Assembly (NCBI GenBank): GCA_003254905.1
Contig: QANU01045572.1
Coordinates: 1,741 to 65,740, forward strand
Direction: 5' to 3'
Source: Nissolia schottii
Taxonomy: Eukaryota > Streptophyta > Magnoliopsida > Fabales > Fabaceae
Length of the DNA: 64,000 bases
Of the stretch, positions 1 through 10,319 are shown piece by piece. The notes beneath the pieces were generated by a model, which saw only the letters and a program-made list of their open reading frames with translations, was not told the origin of the DNA and ran no database searches. A program made the translations under genes and the position numbers. Every line of letters starts with the position of its first letter. The stretch's first letter is position 1.

Positions 1-438
1 TAATCGCTGAGCGATTGTACTTTGCATTAAATGCTCGGCAGCTTTTTGCAGGCGGTGCTGACGTGTCGCTCTGTGATTGGCTGGTCTTAGTTGGCTCCAG
101 CTGGCTTAATGATGGCGCCGGTGCAAGTGGCTTGCCGACTTGAGTTCGCTGAGCGAGTAGAGTAATATCGCTGAGCGATTCGGTCTTAAGCGCTGAGCGA
201 TACATGTTCATCGCTGAGCGATGCTTTCGTCCAGAATCTTCTCTTTAAGCTCTTTTCCAATTCTGCCCTTTTCTTCCCTTCTTCATGGGATTATTCTTCA
301 ATTAACTACTTGCATCCATCTTCCAAAATAAATTATAAATCCTACAAAATACGGGAAATTCATTAGATAATTCGTTAAAAACATAACGGATAAGTGCCAT
401 TTTGATATGTCAATTTTGTGTAAATTGGGCACTTATCA
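1..438 (-). mobile_element. Truncated Athila-like LTR, reverse strand, cut by window start
   Basis: The stretch ends in GGGCACTTATCA at 438, the same end as the complete LTR at 39610-41162. It also shares the GCTGAGCG motif series and the AGCTTTTTGCAGG block with that LTR and with 35123-36704. Orientation is reverse, because the TGATAAGTGCC start of the family reads on the minus strand. The other end lies outside the window, so the target duplication cannot be tested. Confidence 0.75.
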
Positions 439-468
439 CGTGCCTTGCCTTCCCTTTTCGAGAACTCA

Positions 469-677
469 CTTTTTCAAGATGATTTGTTCAATAAACATTT
501 TCTTATCAAAATTGATTGCAAAGCAGTCCCATTTGTTTTACAAAAAGATGTTAAAAATTTAGTTTCACAACATATTTTCGCCAGATGGCAATCCTTACTT
601 TCTTGCTTTGATTTTGACATAGTACATATTAAAGGAGATACAAATATTTTGCCAGATTTTCTTTTTACAGGGCTCCA
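469..677 (+). pseudogene. Pararetroviral RNase H, C-terminal fragment (lineage 1, copy I)
   Basis: The translation runs from QDDLFNKHFLIK through KDVKNLVSQHIFARWQSLLS to HIKGDTNILPDF, the C-terminal part of the RNase H domain found complete in copies II and III. RNase H removes the RNA strand during reverse transcription of the pregenomic RNA. The catalytic N-terminal half (ETDASELGYGG motif) is missing: the LTR ending at 438 and about 30 unassigned bases replace it. The fragment runs directly into ORF2 across a CTTTTTACAGGG junction shared by the other copies. Sequence details (ORF2 variant) group it with copy VII rather than II, VIII or IX, so it is a diverged subtype. It is not functional. 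Confidence 0.8.
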
Positions 678-2046
678 ATGAGTGAAGTTACTAAAACCAA
701 AGATCAATGTGGGCCCCCTCTGGGCTCCCCAGAACCTTCAAGAACAGTAATAACTAGATCAATATCCAGTAAGAATATTACTAGAAATACTGCTCAAAGT
801 TCAATAAGGCCAATTGGCCTTAGTTCAATACGACATACAGTTAGCCCTATTGGGCCAAGTTCAACACCGCAGCCGCGGACCTCCGTAGCAAGGCCCTTTT
901 AACAAATTGTAAAAATCATGCCACAATAAAATCCTAACCCTTTGATTCCAAGCCACAATAGGTTTACCCCACTACAGTATCAAAACACTTTAGTAAAACC
1001 TTCAGACCTAAACTGATCACCAATTATACAAGAACCCCTTTATCAAGAAAAGGAAGACCTCCTTCCAATTTCAGTTATCGAGAAAGAATGGCAAAAGAAG
1101 CCTCCTAGGGAAATAGCCCAAATACTCTTTGTCCCTCCATTTCAATACCATCCTATAAGCCCAGTAAAATCTAGAGTTTTTTATGAGTTTATCTTGGTCA
1201 ATATTGAGTCGATTGAGGTGACCCTTAAAAAAGATCAACAAGGACAATTGTCGATTCTAAAGTTAAAATTCTCAAAGTATTATCCGTTCAGGAGTGGGGT
1301 CAAGAACTCTATACCCCGAAATCCTTTTCAAGATAATTCAACCCTCAACACTACACTTACCAAGACTACATCGATGCCTGGTACAATACATTCTACTATA
1401 AACCTTTTCAACATTCTTGGTTCTTCTGATTCCGAAAAGGAATGTCTTTAAAGTTTCCCAAATGGTTCATTAGATGGTTCCATGAATTTGGACCAACATT
1501 AACAATCTTCCCTCAAGAGGCTCAAGACAGTTACAATTTTTTCAAAACCCATACCACTTTCTTGAAGGATACCAATTAATTTCTTTTGTGGCTAGCCAAG
1601 CTGTATCCTAGATAATGTCCTCGGATTACGGTACAGCAAAGTTCACAGAACCAGTTGATTTACAGATGCTGGTAAGATCAATACATGTAAAATGGTGGTC
1701 AAAATTCAATATCGATTTATTAAAGAAAGAAAAAATCTTAGCCTAGATCAAAACAAGTAATCAAGGTAAAGCACAAGAACTTCAAAATCAACATAACAAG
1801 GAGCAGCAAAGGCCGTCTCCCTAGCTGAAAAAGCTAGGATAGTCGAAACCCTTGCAGCTGCCTCGTATGAAGAAGAATTTCAAGAGAAATTAACACAATT
1901 GCACGCATTAAAGTCCGACCAAGGTAGTGAAGATGCAGCGTCCCGCTCATCCAATTATCTACAAGATAATGAAGATGACTGTTACTGCATATTCGACCCA
2001 TGAAGGAACCACTCGACAGTAAGATTCTGCTAACAACAACCACAAG
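678..2046 (+). pseudogene. ORF2 of lineage-1 pararetrovirus, broken (copy I)
   Basis: ORF2 begins at the ATG at 678, overlapping the end of the RNase H frame as in other copies. Its N-terminal part is rich in Ser/Pro/Thr (SSIRPIGLSSIR). A conserved middle block and a C-terminal half rich in Trp/Phe and Lys follow, recognisable as fragments near 1060-1160, 1440-1570 and 1620-1740 by comparison with copies II and VIII. The C-terminus is an acidic Ser-rich tail near 1925-1990. The first frame stops at 900, and several stops and frameshifts follow. The position after RNase H is where some caulimovirids carry a transactivator/viroplasmin, but I recognise no such domain, so the function is unknown. 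The solo LTR starting at 2047 interrupts the viral DNA just after the ORF2 end. Confidence 0.75.
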
Positions 2047-2905
2047 TGTAACACCCCAGCTAACTGCATACCCTCGAGTAGTACGCAATGGTCACTAGGT
2101 TGTTAATCATTTGGTGGGATTACTTATAGTCCTTTATCATCTTTTGACAATACAAGATTAAGGAAAATATGAACCGTTTTAAAACTTTTCCACTTGTTAC
2201 TTTATATGCAAAATATGAGCCACGCGTGAATCAAAACATATAATACAAACGATAGAGCGGAAGCTTAAAAGTGATAATCGTTCCTGGCATAAATAATTAC
2301 ATATACAAGTATCTGGTCCATCACAAATTACAACCATCAGAGTATCATAATAGTTTACATATACAAGCCAAATACCTCAAAATACATATCAAAATATAGC
2401 AAAATGTCCAGTTGATGCCAAACTAGACTGGCTGATCCTCGGTCCTCTACTGCTCCACGTGCGGCTCCTCATAGGGCTCCTCATAGCCCTCATGCTCTTC
2501 GCCTGCTCCTGGAAGCATAAGCGAGTGGGGGTGAGAACAGTTGTCCTCAGTGGTTAACCTTAGCATGGAGGATCTCTTTTTCTCACTTATTAACTCGGCC
2601 GCTCAGGTGATTCTAAGTGAACGTGCATACTAACATCCTACTGATTATTATCTGGCCTAAGGTCCTGAGCGGCTTTATCTACTTTACTAGGTGACTGGGG
2701 AACTAGTCTTGCTTATCTAGGTTCTCGTGCCTGTTAACTTTTCTCACGTATATACATAGTCGTCTCGAGCGTTCTCTTGACGGTATTTACTTCCTACACA
2801 TGCTCATATACATTATCATATACTTATACATTACATACTCATTCATCATGCCATCTCATATTCATTCATTTCATACTTTATGCATTTTAACTTTGAGACT
2901 CTCTC

Positions 2906-3144
2906 ATGCGTACCGGCTAACTAATGGACCGAGGCGCATCCTGCTTTCCATGCTCTCGGCTAACTAATGGACCGAGGCTGCGTCGGCTCCCATCTAACTA
3001 ATGGACCAGGGCCGCGCTGAGTCTTTCCCACTCATGTAGATGCGGCCAAACATCTACAACCTGCTTCTGTCCTCTGATTGATGTCGACCAGGCAGCGCTA
3101 TAATCTGAGTGGTTGCGAACTACCACGGATAACTAATGTTCCGT
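2906..3144 (+). repeat. Hairpin array in solo LTR A, loop core TAACTAATG
   Basis: Three units have the core CTAACTAATGGA (2916-2927, 2960-2971, 2994-3005) and a fourth has TAACTAATGT (3130-3139). Flanks pair differently in each: ATGCG/CGCAT outside CGG/CCG for unit 1, CTCGG/CCGAG for unit 2, a bulged GCG..CGGC/GCCG..CGC for unit 3, and ACGGA/TCCGT for unit 4. A further perfect 8-bp stem TGTAGATG/CATCTACA (3035-3058) has an unrelated loop. The same LTR zone carries analogous arrays in the other long LTRs. Confidence 0.7.
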
Positions 3145-4388
3145 CTCCGATCATTAATAGAGATAACCATTGACGCTCACCAAAACGTCATTAGATTTTA
3201 GTGCGCGATCAAATAATAATTTATAAACCAAGAAAACCCCAAAAACATAGTAAAGGGGGTTAACCTAAGTCGTTTCCCAAAGAAGCAATTTAGAACCAAT
3301 TAATAGTTAAGTAAATCGGGGGGGTTTTGTTTGATGAATTTAAAAGCGATTAAAACGAGAGTACAACAACAATGATAAAAGCAAAATCCTGCATACGGCA
3401 TTTTTAGATCAAGGATTAATTCTCATCGATTCCTAATTAATTATTCCTGAAAGGAGATGTTGTTTATTAGTTAAAATCTCTAACTAATATGCAATTTACT
3501 TAAGAAACTACGATCGTCAATCCCTTAAGCATTTGTTAATACAGGCATTAAAACCAAGATCTCAGCATTAAGACCCATATTAATTAAGCACCAATTGCAC
3601 AACCTAATCAAATCTGATTAGTTCTCCAATAGTTCCTTAATCATAGTTTAATAAATCATACGATCGTCAAGATTCATTAACTTAGATTTAACCTTAACTA
3701 ATAACATGCAATCGCAATATCATTAATTAAGGGTGGAACGATTCATGCATAATCATTAAGCACAAGACCTCAAATTAATACAAATCTAGAGTTGCTGCAT
3801 GCAAGATATTAAGAAACTACTCCTCCATGGTTGGAGGTCAAAAACTCAAAGTAAGTAAAGAGAAAGAAAGAAGTAAATAAAGAGAAGGAAAGAGTAAATA
3901 ACAATGGAGAAATGAAACAATAGAACCTGGATTAAATTCGGCAGAGCTTCGCTTACAGTTTTTGAAAGGAAAAGACTTCTAACAAAGCACTTACTAACAT
4001 AAACCTAAAGTGCTTAAAAGAGAAATGTAAAAGGTGGAGAAATATAAAAGGAAAAGGTGGAGTTCTCAGCCTAGGAGAACTAGGGTGAATGGTGGAAGAG
4101 AATGAGGGAAGAGGTGATGCCCAAAATGAATGCCTTGGCCTCCTATTTATAGGCCAAGGTTCGGCAGGACCGCTCAGCGGTTTAGCGCCATCGCTGAACG
4201 GTTTGAGGCTTATCGCTGAGCGGTTTGGCGGTGGCGCTGAGCGGCTGAGTCAATTTAGGCGGCTTACGCGGCTTCATTAAATGCGTTGGTCAGCTTTTTG
4301 CAGGCGGCTCTGAATTTTGAGCTGGCGCCAGGCTGGCGCATTAAATGCGCCGGTGCAAGTTGGTACTTTCGCTGAGCGAAAAGGGTTC

Positions 4389-7300
4389 TGTAACATCCCG
4401 CTTTTCCCTTAGCAAGAATTTCATAAGAGAAACCTCAGTAGAAGCCTTCCGTATAGGTTAAAAATATAAAAACCTGACTTCTTAGGATATTAGTGCCTGT
4501 AGAAATCTTTCTGTCTAGATTTTCAAAAATCTGATGACACTCAAATGACTCCTTTTGGTTCTTAGAATTCGATTAACAAAGCAGACAGTCGGAAAAACGG
4601 AGTTCCGCTCAGTTTCGGACGATTCTGCAGACACCCGATTAGCTCCTTTCAGCCTCTAGAATTGATCAAAGAGTCTTAAGCCTCTGGAAACCCAACCCCT
4701 ATGGAGAGAAAGGTTACCGAATCCCTAGAGTTAACCCCAAACCCCTACTAGGAAGCTTTGGCGATCGCTGAAACGCCAGCGAAGCGGTCCCGTTCAGACA
4801 CTGGTGTGAGATACGGGATCAAAGGTATCTGTGAAAAATACTCCCCCGGAGGAAAATTCACAAACACCTTCTAAGATTAATATTCTTAGGTAGAGGGAAA
4901 TTGGAGGATCGCAACGGTACAAGCATAATATTTTTCGGACGACCGTGCGCGACGCACCGGTACTGCGAACGACCGGAAACGAGCAAAACGGGACTAAGTG
5001 GGACCCACACCTGCATTGACCACGTGGGAAGACCAGATTTTTAGGAAAAAAATAATTAAATATTCATTGATGTGACTTGATTTGACTTCATAATTATCCA
5101 AACTAATTAAATAATTAGGAAATTAAATTATAATGGCATTTTGGTAATTTTTGCCAAGGGTAAAATGGTAAAATGACCATCCAGCCTTGGGCTATAAATA
5201 CCCCCCTCCCCAAATTCGAAAATTGCATAGAAAAATGGAAATCTTGCCAGAACTCTGTCCGTTTGCCCGATCGACTGCTGTTCGGTCAAACCGGAGACCC
5301 AAACACTGCCTGCCTTAAGCCCAGTTCACTTCCCCCAGGAACCCCCTAACCCTAGACCACGAAAATCACACCAAAACCCCAAGGAAAGCTGCAGCAATTT
5401 TGGCCAAGAGGAGCTAGGAGGCGTCAGAGCAAGCCCGGAGCCAACAGGAACCGGCAAAACCGAGGGAAAACCGAACGGAAGCAAGGCAGAAGCTCTGCAC
5501 TTGGAGGACCGCTTTCCCCCACCTCTCTCATCATCAAACCAGCCTCTTGATGCCTCTAAGAAGGTGGGTAATCCTAAGCTTGCTCACCTCCTTGGTGGCT
5601 TTTCTATGCTTGCTTGCTTATGTTCTATGTTATGTTTATGTTAGAATTGTTTGGTTAGGTTAGGTAGATGACTTGGCTATGATTTCTTATGTTTTCCTGA
5701 GTTAAATATGTTTGTATGGTGATGGTTGGAACTTGGGGTGAATCCCAAGAAGTGGTCATGGTTATGTTTTAAAGAAACTCCAAGAAAGCAAAGGAGGAAC
5801 CTGAGTCACGCCCAGGGCGCTGAGCGGCTTGGGACATAAACTTTATAAAACTATTTTTAAATGGATCTGTGACTAGGTTGGCTCCATGAACCGTGGTTGC
5901 TTCATGGGGATTCGGTTTATGAAAGTTTATGAAAGTAAGGTTTTGAAAAGTGTGTTATGCTGCCTAGTTCCAACACTCCCATGCCCAAAGGAATTATATT
6001 TAGATTATGATGTGATTATGTGGTTATGTGTTTATGTGTTTGAGCTAGCATGCATCATGAGGATAGATCACTAGAAGTTATTGTTTAATGAATGAGTAAT
6101 GAATAAAGATGAGAATGAAATGTAGGAACAAGAGCATGATGAGAGAAGATAAATGTGCATACGAGAGAAAAGAATGATGAGATGCATGACATGTGATGGA
6201 AATGAATGGATTATGATATGATGAGTATATGTATGATATGATCCTCTTTCGGCTTAGCCACAAGGGCGGCCCCTCGCCACCCAAAGTGTAGGGGTGGAGT
6301 CTTGTTAGCCCGGGGAACAGACAGAGAAGGCAGGTCGTACACCACCAGGGGACGACGGTCCTAAGGTGTACGAGGGAGTATTGGGACACAGGAAAAGAAA
6401 GGATAATGAGACCGAGTACCAGGAGTTCACGCCTGGCTCAGAAGAACCTAATGAGACCGGGGTCCAGGAGTTCACGCCTGGCTCGGAAGAACAAAAGTAA
6501 AAGAAATGATGAGAACATGCATTGAAATCCGTGCCCCATCGGTGCGATGACCCCTTGCATAGATATGATGAAATGTCCCGTGCCTGGCAAGCATGGTGGA
6601 AGGTTTACCGCGCAACATATGCGTGATGATCAGTGTGTCTGTCAGCATACATGTGTATGATGTGATTGTGTTGCGATGGTTAGGAATAGAAAGCGCGAGA
6701 ACCTAGATAAGAAAGACTAGTTCCCCTGATCACCTAGTAACATAGATAAAGCTGTTCAGGATCCTAGGCCAAGATAATAATCAGTAGGATTTTAGTATGC
6801 ATGCTCACTTAGAGATCTCCTGAACGGCCGGGAGGATAACCGAGAAAAATGAACCTTTGTTAGTGCTAAGGAACCCCACTGAGGACCAAGTGTTCTCACC
6901 CCCACCACCTCGGTTATGGATCCCGCAGGTGTGCAGAGCGAATGGATTGACCCGGGGGACGTCTGGAAGACTACAGGAAGCTACAGCAGATTGAAGCCAA
7001 GCAAAAGGACGATGATGGCGTTAGGATGATATATGTTTTTTATTATGTTGTATGTCTTTTATACATTTGGTGTAAATATTTATTATTATGACAATGTGTA
7101 ACTGTGTTATGGACCTTGATTGTAATAATCAATATATATGCACATATACTCTCCATGTTCTATATTGGTCACCACGTAACTTGTTATAGAAGCTGACGCT
7201 TGTTGTTATATATTCTCTTAATCACGCACGGCTCCTAGTTTACAAACTGATACTATCAAAGAACAATTTTTAAAATGGTCCATATTTTGCGTATAAGATA

Positions 7301-7406
7301 TTTGTAAAGGTAAAATTACGGGCTAAAGGTAACCCGACACAACGAATAACAACCCTGTGAGCATTGCTTACTACCCGGGAAGTAGGCACTTAGCAGGGGT
7401 GTTACA
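4389..7406 (-). mobile_element. Long solo LTR B, reverse, innermost of the nest
   Basis: The plus strand begins TGTAACATCCCG and ends GGGGTGTTACA, the reverse complement of the ends of the long-LTR family. The 5-bp target duplication GGTTC (4384-4388 and 7407-7411) is perfect. Length is 3018 bp with no coding region, so it is a solo LTR. It inserted into the motif series of the Athila-type LTR at 3171-7805 and is therefore the youngest of the three nested elements. Confidence 0.9.
6408..6488 (-). repeat. Paired hairpin units in LTR B
   Basis: Two copies of CCAGG, spacer AGTTCACG, CCTGG lie at about 6418-6435 and 6463-6481, each preceded by AATGAGACC. Outer bases differ but partly pair (for example CCGGG with CTCGG in the second, counting one G-T pair). 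In LTR sense the position is about 0.92-1.0 kb from the start, matching the arrays of the related LTRs. With only two units the pattern is weaker than at 17530 or 53624. Confidence 0.5.
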
Positions 7407-8297
7407 GGTTCAATCGCTAAGTGATTTGTTCAGTATCGCTGAGCGTTTCCTTATGCTTCGCTGAGCGATAGTTGCTACTTCGCTAAGCGATTCTTGTTTA
7501 TCCGCTGAGCGATGTTGCTTAAACTCGCCATCTTGCTTCTTTCCTCTTTTGTCCTTGGTCACATCTTCTCTTTACATCTTTAATGATCTTCTTGAACCTT
7601 CATTTCCTGAAATTTCATAATAGAAAACTCCAAAAGAAATATTAAATTCTAAGAGTAAAATAATGCCTAATCTTACCATTTTTCTTAATTCCTCTCAAAA
7701 GAGGACAATGTGTAAAAACATATTGATTAAGTGTTAAACCCACACATCTAGTACGCATTTGTTCACTTATAGAGTAATAACTTAGGGTACAAAATCTACT
7801 TATCAACCGTCCACCTAGTGGGAGGGCGAGGGGTTGGCCCTATGACACAACCAAGTGGAGACACATACATCATCATCATCATATCATTATCATTTCCTAG
7901 GTGTGACGCCACCCTTTCTCATTCATCTTTTCTTTGTGACGTCACCCTTTTCTCATTCATCTTTTCTTTCTTTCTTTCTTTTTTTCTTTCTTTTCCTTCC
8001 TTCTCCTTAACCAATCCACCCCTTTGTGGGGGCTGGTGAGGGGCGTTTCCGCCAAGAGAGATACCTGCTATCATATAACTACATACTGATTCCCTAAGGT
8101 TCAGTTATGCTCTTTAAATCTTTATGTGATTAACTTCTATTTCTCATGATGCATGACATTATAATCATTCCTAAACATATTCATTCTACATGCAATGGTC
8201 CACATACATCCTGCATCAGTCAAATCAATGGTTGTTGGAACTATGGCCCCAGATAGATTTTCATAAACATTTGTTTTCAAACTATTTTTCATCTCGG

Positions 8298-8433
8298 TCT
8301 TCACACCGCTTAGCAGTTCATGAGGCCGCTCAGCGCCCTGAACTTCATCTCCGCTTTCAAAAGCCATTCTAAAAACATTTTCTAAGTGCAGCCCCAGACC
8401 GGTCAGCGGTCCCCTTGGGCCGCTCAGCGCTTT
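8298..8433. repeat. GCTCAGCG motif cluster in LTR A
   Basis: Four variants of the 8-bp motif occur: CCGCTTAGCAG, CCGCTCAGCGC (twice) and CCGGTCAGCGG. The same motif sits at similar relative positions in LTR B (5817-5827) and in 52589-55696 (54246-54530). It is also the dominant motif of the unrelated Athila-type LTRs. Confidence 0.6.
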
Positions 8434-9736
8434 GGGCGCAACTTAGGCCTCTTGCTTTCTTTTCTTACTCTTTCTTGCATCTTTGCTCATGCCCACTTTT
8501 TGGGGTCCTTCCATCAGTTCCAACAACCATCAAACAATATATTTTACCTCAAAGAATCATGGAGAAATCATCTACAACCTAAGCCTAACATAGCTAGCAT
8601 AAACTACCATAGTTCACATAATCACTTAGAATCACAAGCTTTAACAACCAAAAATATACATTTATCCTCATCAAATCACTAATAGCACATGCAAGTTTAT
8701 TTCAAGGCAAAAATCACATATTATGTGCATTTTCTCCTAAATCACTTAAACAAGCAAAAAGGCCTAGAACCATCAAGGGATGATTTTTAATTAGTTACCC
8801 ACATCTCAAGAAGGTTGGTGAAGGGAGTTGGGAGTGAAGTTCCACAAGCCTTGATGTTCCCAAAGCTTTATGTCACCTTTCTCCAAAATGAGAACCTTGC
8901 ACAATGAAGAGGATGATGATGTTGTTCCTCTTGGTTGTGAGTGTAAGAAAATGAAACTAAGATGAGGAGACTTTGGGGGTGTGTTTTCGGTTCTTGGGAG
9001 GTGAAAGAGGATGGCAAGAATGCTTGCTTTCTTGGAGACAAAGTGGTGTTCTTGGAGCTTGGCTTGAGGTGTGGTTATGGAGGATTGTAGAAGATGAAGT
9101 TCTCTTGTAAACTTGGGGGAGGGGCTCGGTTTTTGGAGGGCTGATTGTGAGGGAATTTAGTTGATTTTTAGAATAAATAAAATGTGGTGAATAGTGGGAG
9201 GTATGGGCATGGGTATGGGTAAGTGATGTGATTTGGTGAAGTAAGTAAGAAAAGTATGGTGATGGGAATTTGGAAGCACATTTTGGGGAATTATTTCTTG
9301 GTCAAAAATTCTCTTTCAAAATAGTGCAGCTTCTTCTTAGCTGCTGAGATTTCATTTTTTTTTTCGGTTCCGGTTCGCTCGTGTTTTATCGCTCGCAGAG
9401 TTGGTGCGTCGCGCACGGTCGTCCAAAAAATATTCCGTTTATACCGCCACGACCCTTTAATTCCCCTCTACCTAATGGTATTAATATTTAAAGGTGTTTG
9501 TGAATTTTTCTCCGGGAGATTATTTTCACGAACACCTCTTACGCGTTAGAAAATTTCATCGGCGAACAACGGCTATTCGGTTGTCTGCCGAACTTCCTAC
9601 AGCGACACGTTTTATTTCCTAAGGATATTCTACCTAATAATTTCCCATCTTTATTTTCTAATCACGATTAGAAAATTAATTTTAATAATTATGTTTACGA
9701 TTATTTCTCTAAGAAAAATCGGGATGTTACAACAGG

Positions 9737-10009
9737 TGTCGGCAGAAAATGACAAAGAAACAAAAGCCTGCTTCAATACTCTAATCATCAAGCACACGGA
9801 ATCTTTCGACATAAAGTTTTGTAATAATTGTACTTTTACTGTTTGCTTTTCAAAAGATGTAATTATTATGTTTCCTTTTACTGTTTTAAATTTGTCATGT
9901 GCCCAGCCCAATCTCCTATAAATTGGGTGCCTCTTCTCATTAGGATTCAGAACGAAAAACACATACAAAACTCTCTCTGAAAACCTGAAGAAAACCATCT
10001 GTATGATCT
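9737..10009 (+). promoter_or_regulatory. Pararetroviral promoter and leader start (lineage 1, copy I)
   Basis: This matches the block after ORF2 in copies II, III, VIII, IX and X. It has CACGCGG/GACATAAAG-like sequence, a run ending in AAAAGATGTAATTATTATG, then TATAAAT at 9917-9923, then GAACGAAAAACACA. The position between ORF2 and the MP frame is where caulimovirids place the single promoter for pregenomic RNA. A GTAAGT splice-donor-like site follows at 10052-10057. Activity is unknown. Confidence 0.7.
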
Positions 10010-10198
10010 TTGCTTCAAGATATCAATATTAAAGTATTCGTTCAAAATTTTGTAAGTCTTTCATGTTTTTTTCTCCTGATCTCTTTGTTCATTATATTCT
10101 GCCGATTATATCAATTTTACTTCTATATCTTTTTTCAAAACAATCCATTTGAGCTATATTCATATACAAAATTAAATCAAGTTATTCACCAAAATTGA
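10010..10198 (+). pseudogene. Truncated leader ORF (lineage 1, copy I)
   Basis: The 62-residue frame contains IFCRLYQFYFYIFFQNN followed by LYSYTKLNQVI. It lies between the promoter and the MP and can be aligned by position and partly by sequence with the 129-residue frame in copy IX (57235-57624) and a frame in copy X near 63850. The N-terminal residues cross the presumed splice donor at 10052-10057, so the real start is unknown. It is cut at about 10188, where the leader joins directly to late MP sequence of copy II; the rest of the leader, the primer site and the MP N-terminus are missing. Function unknown. Confidence 0.4.
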
Positions 10199-10245
10199 TT
10201 ACGGATATAGAGCTCTTAGGTCCTCTAGCCATAATGAAACCATAA
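10190..10245 (+). pseudogene. Movement protein C-terminal stub (lineage 1, copy II)
   Basis: The last codons of MP (ELLGPLAIMK) end at a TAA at 10243-10245. Copies VIII (48811-48813) and IX (62216-62218) also end MP with TAA here. The upstream four-fifths of MP is absent because the viral DNA is joined to the copy I leader at about 10188. The join lies in a short AAAATTGATTA stretch, suggesting microhomology. Confidence 0.75.
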
Positions 10246-10319
10246 TTATAGAAGCTAACTTGTCAAAGTCAAAGATCCAAACCCCTAAAAGACTTTCTCA
10301 TTAAGAAGCACTTCAACAT

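Larger units (their letters stand above)
3171..7805 (-). mobile_element. Athila-type solo LTR, reverse, nested in LTR A and itself interrupted
   Basis: On the minus strand it starts TGATAAGTAGATTTTG (at 7805) and ends GGTGAGCGTCA (at 3171), the same ends as the LTRs of the complete element at 24473-34838. Subtracting the inserted 4389-7406 LTR and its duplication leaves about 1.61 kb, close to the 1573 and 1628 bp of those LTRs. Flanks ACCAT (3166-3170) and ACCGT (7806-7810) fit a 5-bp duplication with one change. The TATA-like CTATTTATAGG (near 4143-4153) and the GCTGAGCG series read in reverse. Confidence 0.85.
2047..9731 (+). mobile_element. Long solo LTR A (TGTAACA...TGTTACA family), interrupted by nested LTRs
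   Basis: It starts TGTAACACCCC at 2047 and ends CGGGATGTTACA at 9731. The flanks ACAAG (2042-2046) and ACAGG (9732-9736) look like a 5-bp target duplication with one later change. Without the nested Athila-type LTR and its duplication the element is about 3.05 kb, matching 4389-7406 (3018 bp) and 52589-55696 (3108 bp). No coding region is present, so this is a solo LTR left by recombination. Family: Ty3/gypsy-like; Tekay/Del is only a guess from LTR length. It separates the ORF2 end from the promoter of viral copy I. Confidence 0.85.

Noticed and set aside
5886..6389. Open frames of 62 and 103 codons
   Set aside because: They lie within solo LTR B, have low-complexity translations and no homologous frame in the related LTRs.
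7818..8039. 73-codon frame near a CAT microsatellite
   Set aside because: The translation is runs of Ile, Ser and Phe from simple sequence in LTR A.
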